Shown piece by piece: positions 52,731 through 62,359 of a stretch of 64,000 bases of DNA. The notes under the pieces were generated by a model. That model was not told the origin of the DNA, ran no database searches, and worked only from the letters and a program-made list of their open reading frames with translations. The stretch is from Tissierellales bacterium (GTDB lineage Bacteria > Bacillota > Clostridia > Tissierellales > Sedimentibacteraceae): positions 146,310 through 210,309 of the forward strand of contig JAHDQO010000005.1 in the NCBI GenBank assembly GCA_018433765.1, read 5' to 3'. The position numbers and the translations under genes were made by a program. The first letter of the stretch is position 1. Each line of letters starts with the position of its first letter.

Positions 52731-54092
52731 ATGAAAAGCGAGTTTTCTAAGAAGAAAATAGTAGAAGCTATGAAGCCGAATTTGTACAAAGAAATATTTC
52801 CATATGATGAATTCCCAAAAAGTAATTTTAATAACATTACTTTTCATTATGAAATACCAGAAAACATTTGGATTACTGATACAACATTTAGGGACGGACA
52901 GCAGTCAATGGAATCATTTACAGTTGAACAAATAGAAGATATCTATAAGTTCCTGCATGCGTTAGATAATAACAACGGTATTATAAGGCAAACTGAGTTT
53001 TTTCTTTATTCAAAACGAGATAGAGAAGCTGTAGAAAGATGTAAGAGTTTAGGTTATAAATTTCCTGAAATAACTTCATGGATGAGGCCTGTACCTGAAG
53101 ACTTACAGATTGTTAGAGATTTTGGAATAAAAGAATCTGGAATTTTGATGTCATGTTCTGATTATCATATATTTGGTAAATTAAATAAAACTAGAAGTCA
53201 AGTTTTAAAAATGTATATTAATTCAATAGAAAAGGCGTTGGCGTATGGTATAAAACCAAGATGTCATCTTGAAGATATAACTAGAGCAGATTTATTTGGA
53301 TTTGTTATCCCTCTTATAAACAATATAAATGAATTAGGTACTAAGGCTGGTGTAGATATTAGATTTAGATTATGTGATACATTGGGTGTTGCAAAGCCAT
53401 TTAATGGACAAGAACTTCCAAGAAGTGTACCAGCACTGGTTTATTACATAAAAAATTACTGTGACTTAAAATCAGAGCAGCTTGAATGGCACGGACACAA
53501 TGATTATTATTATGCAGTTGCAAATTCTACTACAGCTTGGCTTCATGGAGCATCTTCTGTTAATACAACTTTACTGGGTATAGGAGAAAGAACAGGTAAC
53601 TGTCCACTTGAAGCTATGTTAATAGAATACTGCCAAATTAAGAACGTAAAAAACAAAATAAAATTTGAAATACTTAATGAAATTGCTGAATATTTTAGCA
53701 AAGAGTTAAATTTTAAAATACATGAAAAAATGCCTTTCATAGGAAAAGAGTTTAATTCAACAAGAGCAGGCATACATGCTGATGGCATATTGAAAAACGA
53801 AGATATTTATAATTCTGTAAATACAAGAAAAATATTTAATAGACCTATAAAAATAGTTGTTAATCAATTTTCAGGATTAGCAGGAATTGCAGCATGGATA
53901 AATGCAGAATTTGATTTAAATGGAGATAATAAGATTTCTAAGAAAGATAAAAGAATTATATTAATAAAAAAATGGATAGATGAGCAGTACGAAAACAAGA
54001 GAACTACTGCTATAAGTGATTCTGAAATGATGAATAAAGTATCAGATTATTTTAAAGAACTAAATGATAATAAAACAGTAATAGCAAACTAA
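52731..54092 (+). CDS. Putative citrate (Re)-synthase, isopropylmalate synthase superfamily
   Basis: The 453-residue protein is of the DRE-TIM aldolase family, with the acetyl-CoA condensing start WITDTTFRDGQQSMESFTV near residue 43 and the metal motif WHGHNDYY near 250. The C-terminal part has no LeuA regulatory domain and reads NSTRAGIHADGI. The length and the flanking aconitase and isocitrate dehydrogenase genes match the Re-type citrate synthase known from Clostridium kluyveri and relatives, which makes citrate from oxaloacetate and acetyl-CoA with opposite stereospecificity to normal GltA. Homocitrate synthase is an alternative. AAAAGGAGAGG precedes ATG 52731; the longer frame to 52677 lacks an SD. 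Confidence 0.83.
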   Translation: MKSEFSKKKIVEAMKPNLYKEIFPYDEFPKSNFNNITFHYEIPENIWITDTTFRDGQQSMESFTVEQIEDIYKFLHALDNNNGIIRQTEFFLYSKRDREAVERCKSLGYKFPEITSWMRPVPEDLQIVRDFGIKESGILMSCSDYHIFGKLNKTRSQVLKMYINSIEKALAYGIKPRCHLEDITRADLFGFVIPLINNINELGTKAGVDIRFRLCDTLGVAKPFNGQELPRSVPALVYYIKNYCDLKSEQLEWHGHNDYYYAVANSTTAWLHGASSVNTTLLGIGERTGNCPLEAMLIEYCQIKNVKNKIKFEILNEIAEYFSKELNFKIHEKMPFIGKEFNSTRAGIHADGILKNEDIYNSVNTRKIFNRPIKIVVNQFSGLAGIAAWINAEFDLNGDNKISKKDKRIILIKKWIDEQYENKRTTAISDSEMMNKVSDYFKELNDNKTVIAN

Positions 54093-54099
54093 ATAAGTG

Positions 54100-54215
54100 A
54101 AGAGTTAAAAGTGAAAAGATAAGAGTTAATGTTAATATTTTTCTTGTGAAAAATATTTTCCATAACTTTAAACTATTAGTTTTTAACTTTTATCTTAGAC
54201 TAAAATAGCTAGACA
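54100..54215 (+). repeat. Inverted repeat region between the Re-citrate synthase and aconitase genes
   Basis: A perfect hairpin AATATTTTTC-TTGT-GAAAAATATT (54134-54157) lies inside wider complementary arms, AAAAGTGAAAAGATAAGAGTT on the left and AACTTTTATCTTAG on the right. It may terminate or stabilise the first transcript; the phrases are those of the other mosaics. Confidence 0.7.
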
Positions 54216-54242
54216 GTATAAGAAAATAGGGAGGAAATAATT

Positions 54243-56165
54243 ATGGGTTTAAATATAGCTGAAAAAATATTAAAGAAACATATTGTAGATGGAGTAATGT
54301 TATCAGGTAATGAAATAGGGGTTAAGATAGACCAGACATTAACTCAAGATTCAACTGGTACAATGGCATATTTGCAGCTTGAAACAATAGGTATAGGAAA
54401 AGTTAAGACTAAGAAATCAGTCGCATATATTGACCATAACATGCTTCAATCAGGACCTGAAAATTTTGATGATCATTTATATATACAAAGTATGGCTAAA
54501 AATCATGGAATTTGGTTTTCTAAGCCGGGTAATGGTATATGTCATCAAGTTCATTTGGAAAGGTTTGGAGTACCGGGAGAGACATTAATAGGTTCAGACA
54601 GCCATACACCTACTGCTGGAGGTCTTGGAATGCTAGCTATAGGAGCAGGTGGAGTAGATGTAGCGGCAGCCATGGCAGGAGCACCATACTGTATTAAAAT
54701 GCCTGATATAATTAAGGTTGAACTAATAGGAGCATTGAAAGAAGGCGTTTCTGCTAAAGACATTATTCTTGAGGTTTTAAAAAGAGAGACAGTAAAAGGT
54801 GGCGTAAATAAGATTTATGAGTATGGTGGAGAAGGCGTAAAAACTTTGAGTATACCTGAAAGAGCTACAATTACTAATATGGGAGCAGAATTAGGAGCTA
54901 CAACATCTATTTTTCCATCTGATGAGATGACATTAGAATTTTTAAAATCTATGAACAGAGAAGAAGATTTTAATGAAATAAAAGCAGATGAAGATGCTTC
55001 ATATTTTAAAACTATAACAGTAAATCTTAATGAATTGGTACCTATGGCAGCATGTCCTCACAGCCCTGACAAAGTAGTTAATATTAGTGAAATAGAAGGA
55101 ATGAAAATTAATCAAGTAGCTATTGGAAGCTGTACGAATTCATCTTATTTGGATTTAGCTAAAACAGCTGCAATTTTAAAAGGTAATAAAGTTCATTCTG
55201 ATGTGTCATTAGTTATATCACCTGGTTCAAGGCAAATATTAAGAAAACTTGCTGATGAAGGTATATTATCAATATTTCTTCAAGCAGGAGCAAGAATTTT
55301 AGAATGCGGATGTGGGCCGTGTATAGGTATGGGGCAGGCACCTTGCACAAATGGTAAGTCACTAAGAACATTTAATAGAAATTTTAAAGGAAGATCAGGA
55401 ACAGTTTCAGCAGATGTATATTTAGTAAGTCCTGAAACTGCTGCTATTTCTGCTGTTAAAGGTGTAATTACAAATCCAGCAGGTATAAAAGATGTTAAAG
55501 ACATAGCAGTTCCTAAGGTTTTTGAACAAGATAATAATTTATTTATTGAGCCAAATGAAAATTATATAGGTAAAACGGAAATTATAAAAGGACCAAATAT
55601 TAAGGAATTTCCTAAAGCAGAAGCTGTTAATGAAAATTTAAAGAGTGTAGTTTTGACAAAATTAGGTGATAATATTACAACAGATCATATTATGCCTTCA
55701 AATGCAAAGCTATTGCCGTATAGGTCAAATATACCATATCTTGCTGATTACTGTCTGACACCTTCTGATGTAGATTTTCCAGATAAGGCAAAGAAAGCAG
55801 ATGGTGGAATAATTGTTGCTGGCGAAAACTATGGACAGGGTTCAAGTAGAGAACACGCTGCTTTGGTTCCACTATATTTAGGTGTAAAAGCAGTAATAGC
55901 TAAATCTTTTGCTAGAATTCATAAACAGAATTTAATTAACAATGGTATTCTGCCAATAGTTTTTAGTAATGAAGAAGATTATGAAAAAATATCTGAGGGC
56001 GATCGTATAAGTATTGCTAACCTAAGAAGTCAATTGAAGAATGGTAAAATTACTATTAACAATATATCTAAATCAATACAAATAGAAACAAATATAGAAG
56101 TAAGTGAAAGACAAGAAAAAATGCTTCTATCAGGTGGACTGCTAGCAATGCTAAAAACCATCTAA
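54243..56165 (+). CDS. Aconitate hydratase
   Basis: The 640-residue [4Fe-4S] enzyme interconverts citrate and isocitrate. The cluster cysteines are in AIGSCTNSSYLD near residue 298 and ECGCGPCIGMG near 357. Other blocks are LIGSDSHTPTAGGLGMLAIG, the swivel domain GDNITTDHIMPS near 477, and GENYGQGSSREHAALVPLYL. The length fits the shorter bacterial aconitase type common in anaerobes and delta-proteobacteria, not the 890-residue AcnA. AGGGAGG lies six bases before the ATG. It is the second step of the 2-oxoglutarate pathway laid out in this region. Confidence 0.93.
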   Translation: MGLNIAEKILKKHIVDGVMLSGNEIGVKIDQTLTQDSTGTMAYLQLETIGIGKVKTKKSVAYIDHNMLQSGPENFDDHLYIQSMAKNHGIWFSKPGNGICHQVHLERFGVPGETLIGSDSHTPTAGGLGMLAIGAGGVDVAAAMAGAPYCIKMPDIIKVELIGALKEGVSAKDIILEVLKRETVKGGVNKIYEYGGEGVKTLSIPERATITNMGAELGATTSIFPSDEMTLEFLKSMNREEDFNEIKADEDASYFKTITVNLNELVPMAACPHSPDKVVNISEIEGMKINQVAIGSCTNSSYLDLAKTAAILKGNKVHSDVSLVISPGSRQILRKLADEGILSIFLQAGARILECGCGPCIGMGQAPCTNGKSLRTFNRNFKGRSGTVSADVYLVSPETAAISAVKGVITNPAGIKDVKDIAVPKVFEQDNNLFIEPNENYIGKTEIIKGPNIKEFPKAEAVNENLKSVVLTKLGDNITTDHIMPSNAKLLPYRSNIPYLADYCLTPSDVDFPDKAKKADGGIIVAGENYGQGSSREHAALVPLYLGVKAVIAKSFARIHKQNLINNGILPIVFSNEEDYEKISEGDRISIANLRSQLKNGKITINNISKSIQIETNIEVSERQEKMLLSGGLLAMLKTI

Positions 56166-56600
56166 AACGAAAGACGAATAACGAGTAACGAGTAACATGG
56201 TGGTTTTACTAACGTAAAACTGTGAAAAAAAAAGATAAAAGATAAAAGTTATAAGTTAAAAGATAAAAGTTATGGTAGTTTTTCTTCGTAAAACAAAATA
56301 AGTATAAATTTTAGTAAGAAAATTTATAACATTAATTATTAACTATACACTATTAATTATCAACTGTATTTTTGTTACTCGTTTCTCGTTACTAATTACT
56401 CGTTCATCACGTCATCCTGAGCGTTAGTCGAAGGATCTTGTATTAGATGAAAGCAGAAAGTTGGAAGGTTGGAAAGTTGGAAAGAAAAAAATTCCGTGTA
56501 CTTCCGTGGTGAATAAGAAAAGATTTACGAAGAATGAGTAAATCAACATTGTTACTCATTTCTTGTTTCTAATTACTCGTTTATATAATTACTCGTTTAT
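56166..56600 (+). repeat. Mosaic repeat region including copy B, most complete example
   Basis: Order: ACGAGTAACGAGTAACATGG plus the hairpin GTTTTAC-TAAC-GTAAAAC (56203-56220), AAAAGATAAAAGTTAT phrases, copy B (56272-56384), GTTACTAATTACTCGTTC, GTCATCCTGAGCG..CGAAGGATCTT (56411-56438), GGTTGGAAAGTTGGAAAG, ATTCCGTGTACTTCCGTGGTG (56491-56511), GATTTAC..GTAAATC (56522-56544), and again TTACTCGTT phrases. The first and last parts are complementary, so the 400 bases could fold back on themselves. No gene is present. Confidence 0.85.
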
Positions 56601-56621
56601 AAAAGAAAGGAATGTGGCATA

Positions 56622-57620
56622 ATGAAAAAATTAATAACATTAATATATGGTGATGGAATAGGACGTGAGGTTATTGAAGCGGCTAGACTTGTAGTTGAAG
56701 CTTCAGATGCACCTGTAGAATGGGAAGTTGTTGAAGCAGGTGCAGAAATAAAAGATAAATATGGTACACCTCTTCCTGACAACGTAATAGAAAGTATAAA
56801 AAGAAATAAAATTGCATTGAAAGGGCCTACTGCTACACCTGTGGGTTCTGGATTTAGAAGCGTAAATGTTGCAATAAGAAAAGCATTAAACCTTTATGCT
56901 AATGTTAGACCTGTTAAATCTTTTAAAGGAATTAAGTCTTTATACAATAATGTAGATATAATTATTGTTAGAGAAAACACAGAAGGCTTATATTCTGGTG
57001 TTGAAGAAATGATTTCTGAAAACAAAGCATTAACAAAGAAAATAATAACTAAGGAAGCTAGCAGCAGAATAATAAAATATGCTTTTGAAAAAGCTAAAGA
57101 AGAAAATAGAAAAAAAGTTACAGCTATTCACAAGGCTAATATTATGAAGCTTACTGACGGATTATTTTTAGGTTGTGCTAAAGAAATTTCAAAAGATTAC
57201 AATGAAATTAAGTTTGATAATAAAATAGTTGATGCAGCTTGTATGGATATAGTTATGAATCCTAGTAATTATGATGTAATAGTAGCACCAAACTTTTATG
57301 GAGATATACTTTCAGATCTTGTTTGCGGTCTTGTTGGAGGATTGGGCTTGGCACCGGGAGCAAATATAGGAAGTGAATATGCAGTATTTGAACCTGTACA
57401 TGGTTCAGCTCCTGACATTGCAGGAAAAGGGTTAGCAAATCCAGTATCAGCTATATTTTCAGCAGTAATGATGCTAAAGCATATAGGATTTGTAAAAGAA
57501 GCAGAAAAAATAGAAAATGCTGTAAAAGAAATGTTTGTACAAGGTGAACTAACCTGTGATTTAGGCGGCAAACTAAATACAAAAAAGTTTTATCAAAAAA
57601 TAATTAAAAAAATTAATTAA
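56622..57620 (+). CDS. NAD-type isocitrate dehydrogenase (isocitrate/isopropylmalate family)
   Basis: The 332-residue beta-decarboxylating dehydrogenase makes 2-oxoglutarate. Motifs: YGDGIGREVIEAARLVVEA, the substrate loop GSGFRSVNVAIRKALNLYAN whose Ser-Val-Asn pattern is that of isocitrate rather than isopropylmalate enzymes, IIVRENTEGLYSGVEE near residue 110, and DAACMDIVMNP with APNFYGDILSDL near 225. The Asp-rich NAD site pattern VFEPVHGSAPDIAGKG fits NAD use. Homoisocitrate dehydrogenase is a close alternative, but the upstream aconitase and Re-citrate synthase argue for isocitrate. AGAAAGGAATGTGGCATA precedes ATG 56622. Confidence 0.88.
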   Translation: MKKLITLIYGDGIGREVIEAARLVVEASDAPVEWEVVEAGAEIKDKYGTPLPDNVIESIKRNKIALKGPTATPVGSGFRSVNVAIRKALNLYANVRPVKSFKGIKSLYNNVDIIIVRENTEGLYSGVEEMISENKALTKKIITKEASSRIIKYAFEKAKEENRKKVTAIHKANIMKLTDGLFLGCAKEISKDYNEIKFDNKIVDAACMDIVMNPSNYDVIVAPNFYGDILSDLVCGLVGGLGLAPGANIGSEYAVFEPVHGSAPDIAGKGLANPVSAIFSAVMMLKHIGFVKEAEKIENAVKEMFVQGELTCDLGGKLNTKKFYQKIIKKIN

Positions 57621-57679
57621 AACTCTTGAAAAATTAATTTAATTTTGTTAAGCTATTACATAATATAATAATTTATAAT

Positions 57680-57985
57680 TTATAGTTGATAATTGATATT
57701 TGATAGTTAATGGAAGTTTTACTTAAGTAAAACAAAGTAAATATAAAAGATAAAAGTTAAAAGTGTAAAGTGAAAAGTTATGGAAGTTTTACTTAGGTAA
57801 AACAATATTAAAAATTTTTAACTATTAATTTTTAGTTTTTATCTTAAATTTAGACCACTTTACGATAGTAAAGTTACCATAACTTTTAACTATTAACTTT
57901 TAGTTTTTATCTTAAATTTAAACTACTTTACGATAGTAAAGTTTCCAATAACTATTAACTATCAACTTTCAATTATCAACTAGTA
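57680..57985 (+). repeat. Repeat region with four hairpins and a 65-bp direct repeat
   Basis: The perfect palindrome GTTTTACTTAAGTAAAAC (57716-57733) and GTTTTACTTAGGTAAAAC (57786-57803) come first. Two copies of a 65-base unit (57814-57878 and 57882-57946, five differences, 68-base period) each end in ACTTTAC-GATA-GTAAAGT. The purine-rich left half (AAAAGATAAAAGTTAAAAG) is complementary to the right half (CTTTTAGTTTTTATCTT). No gene is present. Confidence 0.8.
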
Positions 57986-58003
57986 TTTGTGGAGGGGAGA
58001 TAT

Positions 58004-61000
58004 ATGAAAAAATTTAAGAGGGTTCTTGTTGCTAATAGGGGAGAAATTGCAATTAGAGTTTTTAGAGCATGTCATGAGCTTGGAATAAGAACTGTTGCAA
58101 TATATTCTGAAGAAGATAAGAATTCATTATTTCGTACAAAGGCAGACGAATCATATCAAGTTGGAAAAAATAGATCTCCTGTAGAAGCATATCTTGGCAT
58201 AGATGAAATAATTAGCTTAGCAAAATCAAAAGGTGTTGATGCTATACATCCGGGGTATGGATTTCTATCAGAGAATGTAGAGTTCGCACGAAAATGTGAA
58301 GAAGCAGGTATAGAATTTATTGGACCTACACATGAAATGATGGATAGATTAGGAGACAAAATAAAATCAAAATTAGTTGCAAATGAGGTAGGAGTACCCA
58401 CTATTCCTGGAGTAGAAAAAGCAGTTAAATCAAATGAAGAAGTAGTTAAATTTGCAAGATTATGTGGATATCCGGTTATTCTTAAAGCGGCCGCAGGTGG
58501 AGGCGGACGAGGAATGAGAATAGTAAGAGAAGAAAAAGATATTATAAGTGAATTTGAGAGTGCAAAAAATGAAGCAAGAAAAGCTTTTGGAATAGATGAT
58601 ATATTTGTTGAAAAATATCTAGATAAACCTAAGCATATAGAAGTTCAAATATTAGGAGATAAATATGGTAATATAGTTCACTTATATGAAAGAGATTGTT
58701 CTATTCAAAGAAGACATCAAAAAGTTATTGAATTCACTCCAGCTATAAGTATCACAGAAAAGCAGAGAAAGACAATTTGTGAGGATGCTTTAAAAATTGC
58801 AGGAGCAGTTAACTATAGAAGTGCGGGTACAGTAGAGTTTCTTGTTGATAATGATGGTAACCACTATTTTATAGAGATGAATCCAAGGATTCAAGTTGAA
58901 CACACGGTAACAGAAATGACTACAGGAATTGATATAGTTCAATCACAAATATTGGTAGCTGAAGGATATAAGCTTAATTCAGATAAAATAAATATAAAAT
59001 CACAAGAAGATATTAAACCAAGAGGATTTTCTATACAATGCAGAGTAACTACTGAAGATCCTGCTAATAATTTTGCACCTGATACTGGTAAAATAGATAT
59101 TTATAGAACAAGTTCAGGATATGGTATTAGATTAGATGGTGGAAATGGATTTCAAGGGTCTATTATAAGTCCGTATTATGATAGTTTACTTGTTAAGGTT
59201 ACATCATGGGCTAGCACTTTTGAAGATGCAATCAGAAAGTCATCGAGAGCTTTAAGAGAAACAAAAGTAAAAGGAATAAAGACTAATATTGCATTCTTAT
59301 TAAATGTATTAAATCATAGGACATTTAGAAAAGGCAAATGTGATACTGGTTTTATAGGTGCTAATCCTGAACTTTTTAATACTAGAGTTGGAGAAGACAA
59401 AGAATATAAAGTTTTAAAATACATTGGTAACAAAGTTGTAAATGAAACAAAGGGTATAAAACAGCAGTTTGATGTGCCACGAGTTCCTAAGTTTGAAGTA
59501 CCTAAGAATTTAAGAGGAACAAAGCAAATACTTGATGAACAGGGACCTAAAAAATTATCTCAGTGGGTTTTAAATCAGAAGAAATTACTTCTTACAGATA
59601 CAACTATGAGAGATGCACATCAGTCACTTATGGCAACTAGGATGAGAACGGTAGATATGGTTAAAATAGCTCCGGCAGTTTCTGCACTAGCAAAGGATTT
59701 ATTTTCTGTAGAGATGTGGGGAGGAGCTACATTTGACGTTTCTTACAGATTCTTAAAAGAATCTCCTTGGGAAAGACTATCTATATTGAGAGAAAAAATA
59801 CCAAACATACTATTTCAAATGTTATTGAGAGGTTCAAATGGAGTTGGTTACAAAAACTATCCTGATAATGTAATAAGAGAATTTGTGAAAGAGTCATCTA
59901 AATCGGGCATAGATGTATTTAGGATATTTGATTCTCTTAACTGGATACAAGGCATGGAAGTTGCTATTGATGAAGTTTTGAACCAAGACAAAGTAGTAGA
60001 AGCGTGTATTTGTTATACTGGAGATATTCTAGACAAATCAAAAGATAAATATACTTTGAAATATTATGTTGAAATGTCTAAAAAGTTGGAAAAGATGGGA
60101 GCACACATATTAGGTATAAAGGATATGTCGGCACTATTAAAACCTATGGCAGCTAACAAGTTGATAAAAGCATTGAAAAATGAAATATCTATTCCAATTC
60201 ATTTACACACACATGATACTAGTGGTAATGGTGTAGCAACAGTATTAATGGCAGCAATGGCAGGTGTTGATATTGTAGATACAGCAATTAACAGTATGTC
60301 AGGTCTTACAAGCCAGCCGGCATTAAATTCTGTAGTTGCGGCATTGGAAAATACAGAAAGAGATACAAAAATACCTTTAGATGATATGCAGGTAATATCA
60401 GATTATTGGCGTGCAGTTAGACCGGTTTATGCACAATTTGAATCAGGATTAAAATCTGGAACAGCAGAAATATATAAATATGAAATACCGGGTGGTCAGT
60501 ATTCTAATTTAAAACCGCAGGTAGAAAGTTTTGGATTAGGTCATAAGTTTAACGAAGTAAAAGAAATGTATAAAGAAGTTAATGAGATGCTTGGAGATAT
60601 TGTCAAAGTTACTCCATCATCAAAAGTAGTTGGTGATATGGCTATATTTATGGTACAAAATGAGCTGAGTTCAGACAATATATATGAAAAGGCAAAAAAT
60701 ATGGACTTTCCCGATTCTATAGTTTCATACTTTGAAGGAATGATGGGTCAACCTGTAGGAGGTTTTCCTGAAGAACTTAGAAAGTTAGTACTAAAAGGAA
60801 AAGAAACTATAAAATGCAGACCCGGAGAATTACTTCCACCAGAAGATTTTGATAGCATAAAAAAACTTTTGAAAGATAAATATGATATAGAAAAAGTTAG
60901 TATAAAAGATATATTAGGTTATGCTTTATATCCAAAAGTATTTGAAGATTATTTAAAGTATACTAAGAATGAAGGTAATTTTAGCCTTATGGGAAGTGAT

Positions 61001-61435
61001 ATATATTTCCACGGTTTAAGCGAAGGTGAAACATGTGAGGTTGCAATTGCAGAGGGCAAGGTATTGGTTATAAAACTTATAGAATTTAGAAATATTGACG
61101 ATGAAGGATATAGAGATGTAGTATTTGAAGTAAATGGAAATCGAAGAGTTATACGAGTGCCTGATAGAGCAGCTAAAACTGATAATATAAAAAATGAAAA
61201 AAGAATGGCAGATTTAAACAACCCAAGAGAAATAGGAGCAAATATACCAGGAACAATAATAAAAGTCGTCGTAAAAGAAGGACAAAAAGTTAAAGAAGCT
61301 CAACCTGTAGCAGTAATAGAAGCAATGAAGATGGAAACAAATATTATAGCACCGGTTGATGGTGAAGTAAATAAAATATATATTAGAGAAGGACAGCAAG
61401 TACAATCAGGAGAGTTAGTTGTTGAGATAAAATAA
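58004..61435 (+). CDS. pyc: Pyruvate carboxylase
   Basis: The 1143-residue biotin enzyme makes oxaloacetate from pyruvate and bicarbonate. It has a biotin carboxylase domain (ANRGEIAIRVFRACHELGI, ATP loop KAAAGGGGRGMRIV, and EMNPRIQVEHTVTE). The carboxyltransferase starts LLLTDTTMRDAHQSLMATRM near residue 530 and contains metal HTHDTSGNG, and the biotinyl domain has EAMKMETN close to the end. All domains are in one chain. ATG 58004 follows GGAGGGGAGATAT; the GTG 15 bases earlier lies in the SD. It supplies oxaloacetate to the citrate pathway encoded just upstream. Confidence 0.96.
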   Translation: MKKFKRVLVANRGEIAIRVFRACHELGIRTVAIYSEEDKNSLFRTKADESYQVGKNRSPVEAYLGIDEIISLAKSKGVDAIHPGYGFLSENVEFARKCEEAGIEFIGPTHEMMDRLGDKIKSKLVANEVGVPTIPGVEKAVKSNEEVVKFARLCGYPVILKAAAGGGGRGMRIVREEKDIISEFESAKNEARKAFGIDDIFVEKYLDKPKHIEVQILGDKYGNIVHLYERDCSIQRRHQKVIEFTPAISITEKQRKTICEDALKIAGAVNYRSAGTVEFLVDNDGNHYFIEMNPRIQVEHTVTEMTTGIDIVQSQILVAEGYKLNSDKINIKSQEDIKPRGFSIQCRVTTEDPANNFAPDTGKIDIYRTSSGYGIRLDGGNGFQGSIISPYYDSLLVKVTSWASTFEDAIRKSSRALRETKVKGIKTNIAFLLNVLNHRTFRKGKCDTGFIGANPELFNTRVGEDKEYKVLKYIGNKVVNETKGIKQQFDVPRVPKFEVPKNLRGTKQILDEQGPKKLSQWVLNQKKLLLTDTTMRDAHQSLMATRMRTVDMVKIAPAVSALAKDLFSVEMWGGATFDVSYRFLKESPWERLSILREKIPNILFQMLLRGSNGVGYKNYPDNVIREFVKESSKSGIDVFRIFDSLNWIQGMEVAIDEVLNQDKVVEACICYTGDILDKSKDKYTLKYYVEMSKKLEKMGAHILGIKDMSALLKPMAANKLIKALKNEISIPIHLHTHDTSGNGVATVLMAAMAGVDIVDTAINSMSGLTSQPALNSVVAALENTERDTKIPLDDMQVISDYWRAVRPVYAQFESGLKSGTAEIYKYEIPGGQYSNLKPQVESFGLGHKFNEVKEMYKEVNEMLGDIVKVTPSSKVVGDMAIFMVQNELSSDNIYEKAKNMDFPDSIVSYFEGMMGQPVGGFPEELRKLVLKGKETIKCRPGELLPPEDFDSIKKLLKDKYDIEKVSIKDILGYALYPKVFEDYLKYTKNEGNFSLMGSDIYFHGLSEGETCEVAIAEGKVLVIKLIEFRNIDDEGYRDVVFEVNGNRRVIRVPDRAAKTDNIKNEKRMADLNNPREIGANIPGTIIKVVVKEGQKVKEAQPVAVIEAMKMETNIIAPVDGEVNKIYIREGQQVQSGELVVEIK

Positions 61436-61461
61436 TTATTTAAATAAATTAATACTATATG

Positions 61462-61496
61462 AAATCCCTTTAGTTTTCAAGGCTAAGGGGATTTTA
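61462..61496 (+). terminator. Terminator after pyc
   Basis: AAATCCCTTTAG / CTAAGGGGATTT (one G-T pair) with a 9-base loop is followed by TATTT. It ends the pyc transcript. Confidence 0.8.
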
Positions 61497-61666
61497 TTTC
61501 CATATTTTAATAAAGTTAATGTTATTTTCATTAATTTCTAATAATATTTTAAGAACATTCTTAACTTTTTCTGTTATAATAATAAATGTTTGATAAAAGA
61601 CAAAAAGATTCATTATTAGATAATAAAAGACAATATATTTATGCTTAGACATTTAGGAGGAGTAAA

Positions 61667-62341
61667 ATGAGTAAAGTTAGGAATTATCTAAGGGAAAATA
61701 GACATTTATACGTAGTTTTATATTATTTAGTGTTATTGGTATTATATAATACGTTTAATCAAAATATAGAACCAAAATATTATTTATGGTGTAAACTAGA
61801 TGATTACATTCCCTTTGTTAAACAAATGGTTATACCTTATGTAATATGGTATGCATACATTGTATTACCCCTTGTTTATTTAGCATTCAATTCACCAAAT
61901 GATTTTGTAGATTTATGTGTTTTTATGTTTGGAGGAATGACAATTTGTTTTATAATCTTTGCATTGTTTCCTAATGGACAAAATTTAAGACCTAACATTG
62001 AAGTAACAGATATTTATACATTTTTAATTGATAGAATTTATAGTACTGATAATCCAACAAATTCATTACCTAGTATGCATGTACTGAATTCAGTAGCAAT
62101 ACATTGTGCAATAGCTAGATGCGATAAATTAAGAAAAAGAAAGTGGGTATATCCTGTATCTTTAGTATTAATGATACTTATATCAGTATCAACGGTAATG
62201 GTTAAACAGCATTCAATATTAGATGTGTTTGCGGCTACAGTATTATCATATACATTATATGTTTTAATTTATAAATTAAATGTAACACAAAGTATAAAAG
62301 ACAGAATTGCATTAGATTCATCTAAAGGTTTACGAATATAG
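61667..62341 (+). CDS. PAP2-family membrane phosphatase
   Basis: The 224-residue protein has five or six membrane helices. The phosphatase motifs are in the second half: NSLPSMHVLNSVAIHCAIAR (SxPSxH) near residues 139-158 and KQHSILDVFAAT (HxxxD) near 184, while the first motif (KxxxxxxRP) is degenerate, as in the inositolphosphorylceramide synthase-like branch. It would act on lipid phosphates at the outer face. GGAGGAG lies upstream of the ATG, and an extended minus-10 TGTTATAAT is at 61572-61580. The gap after pyc holds the terminator and an AT-rich stretch. Confidence 0.82.
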   Translation: MSKVRNYLRENRHLYVVLYYLVLLVLYNTFNQNIEPKYYLWCKLDDYIPFVKQMVIPYVIWYAYIVLPLVYLAFNSPNDFVDLCVFMFGGMTICFIIFALFPNGQNLRPNIEVTDIYTFLIDRIYSTDNPTNSLPSMHVLNSVAIHCAIARCDKLRKRKWVYPVSLVLMILISVSTVMVKQHSILDVFAATVLSYTLYVLIYKLNVTQSIKDRIALDSSKGLRI

Positions 62342-62359
62342 GACAAACAATTAAGTTAA

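Noticed and set aside
61549..61566. LexA/DinR-like box TTAAGAACATTCTTAA before the PAP2 gene
   Set aside because: It lacks the CGAAC/GTTCG cores of the Firmicute SOS box, so it is more likely a chance AT palindrome.
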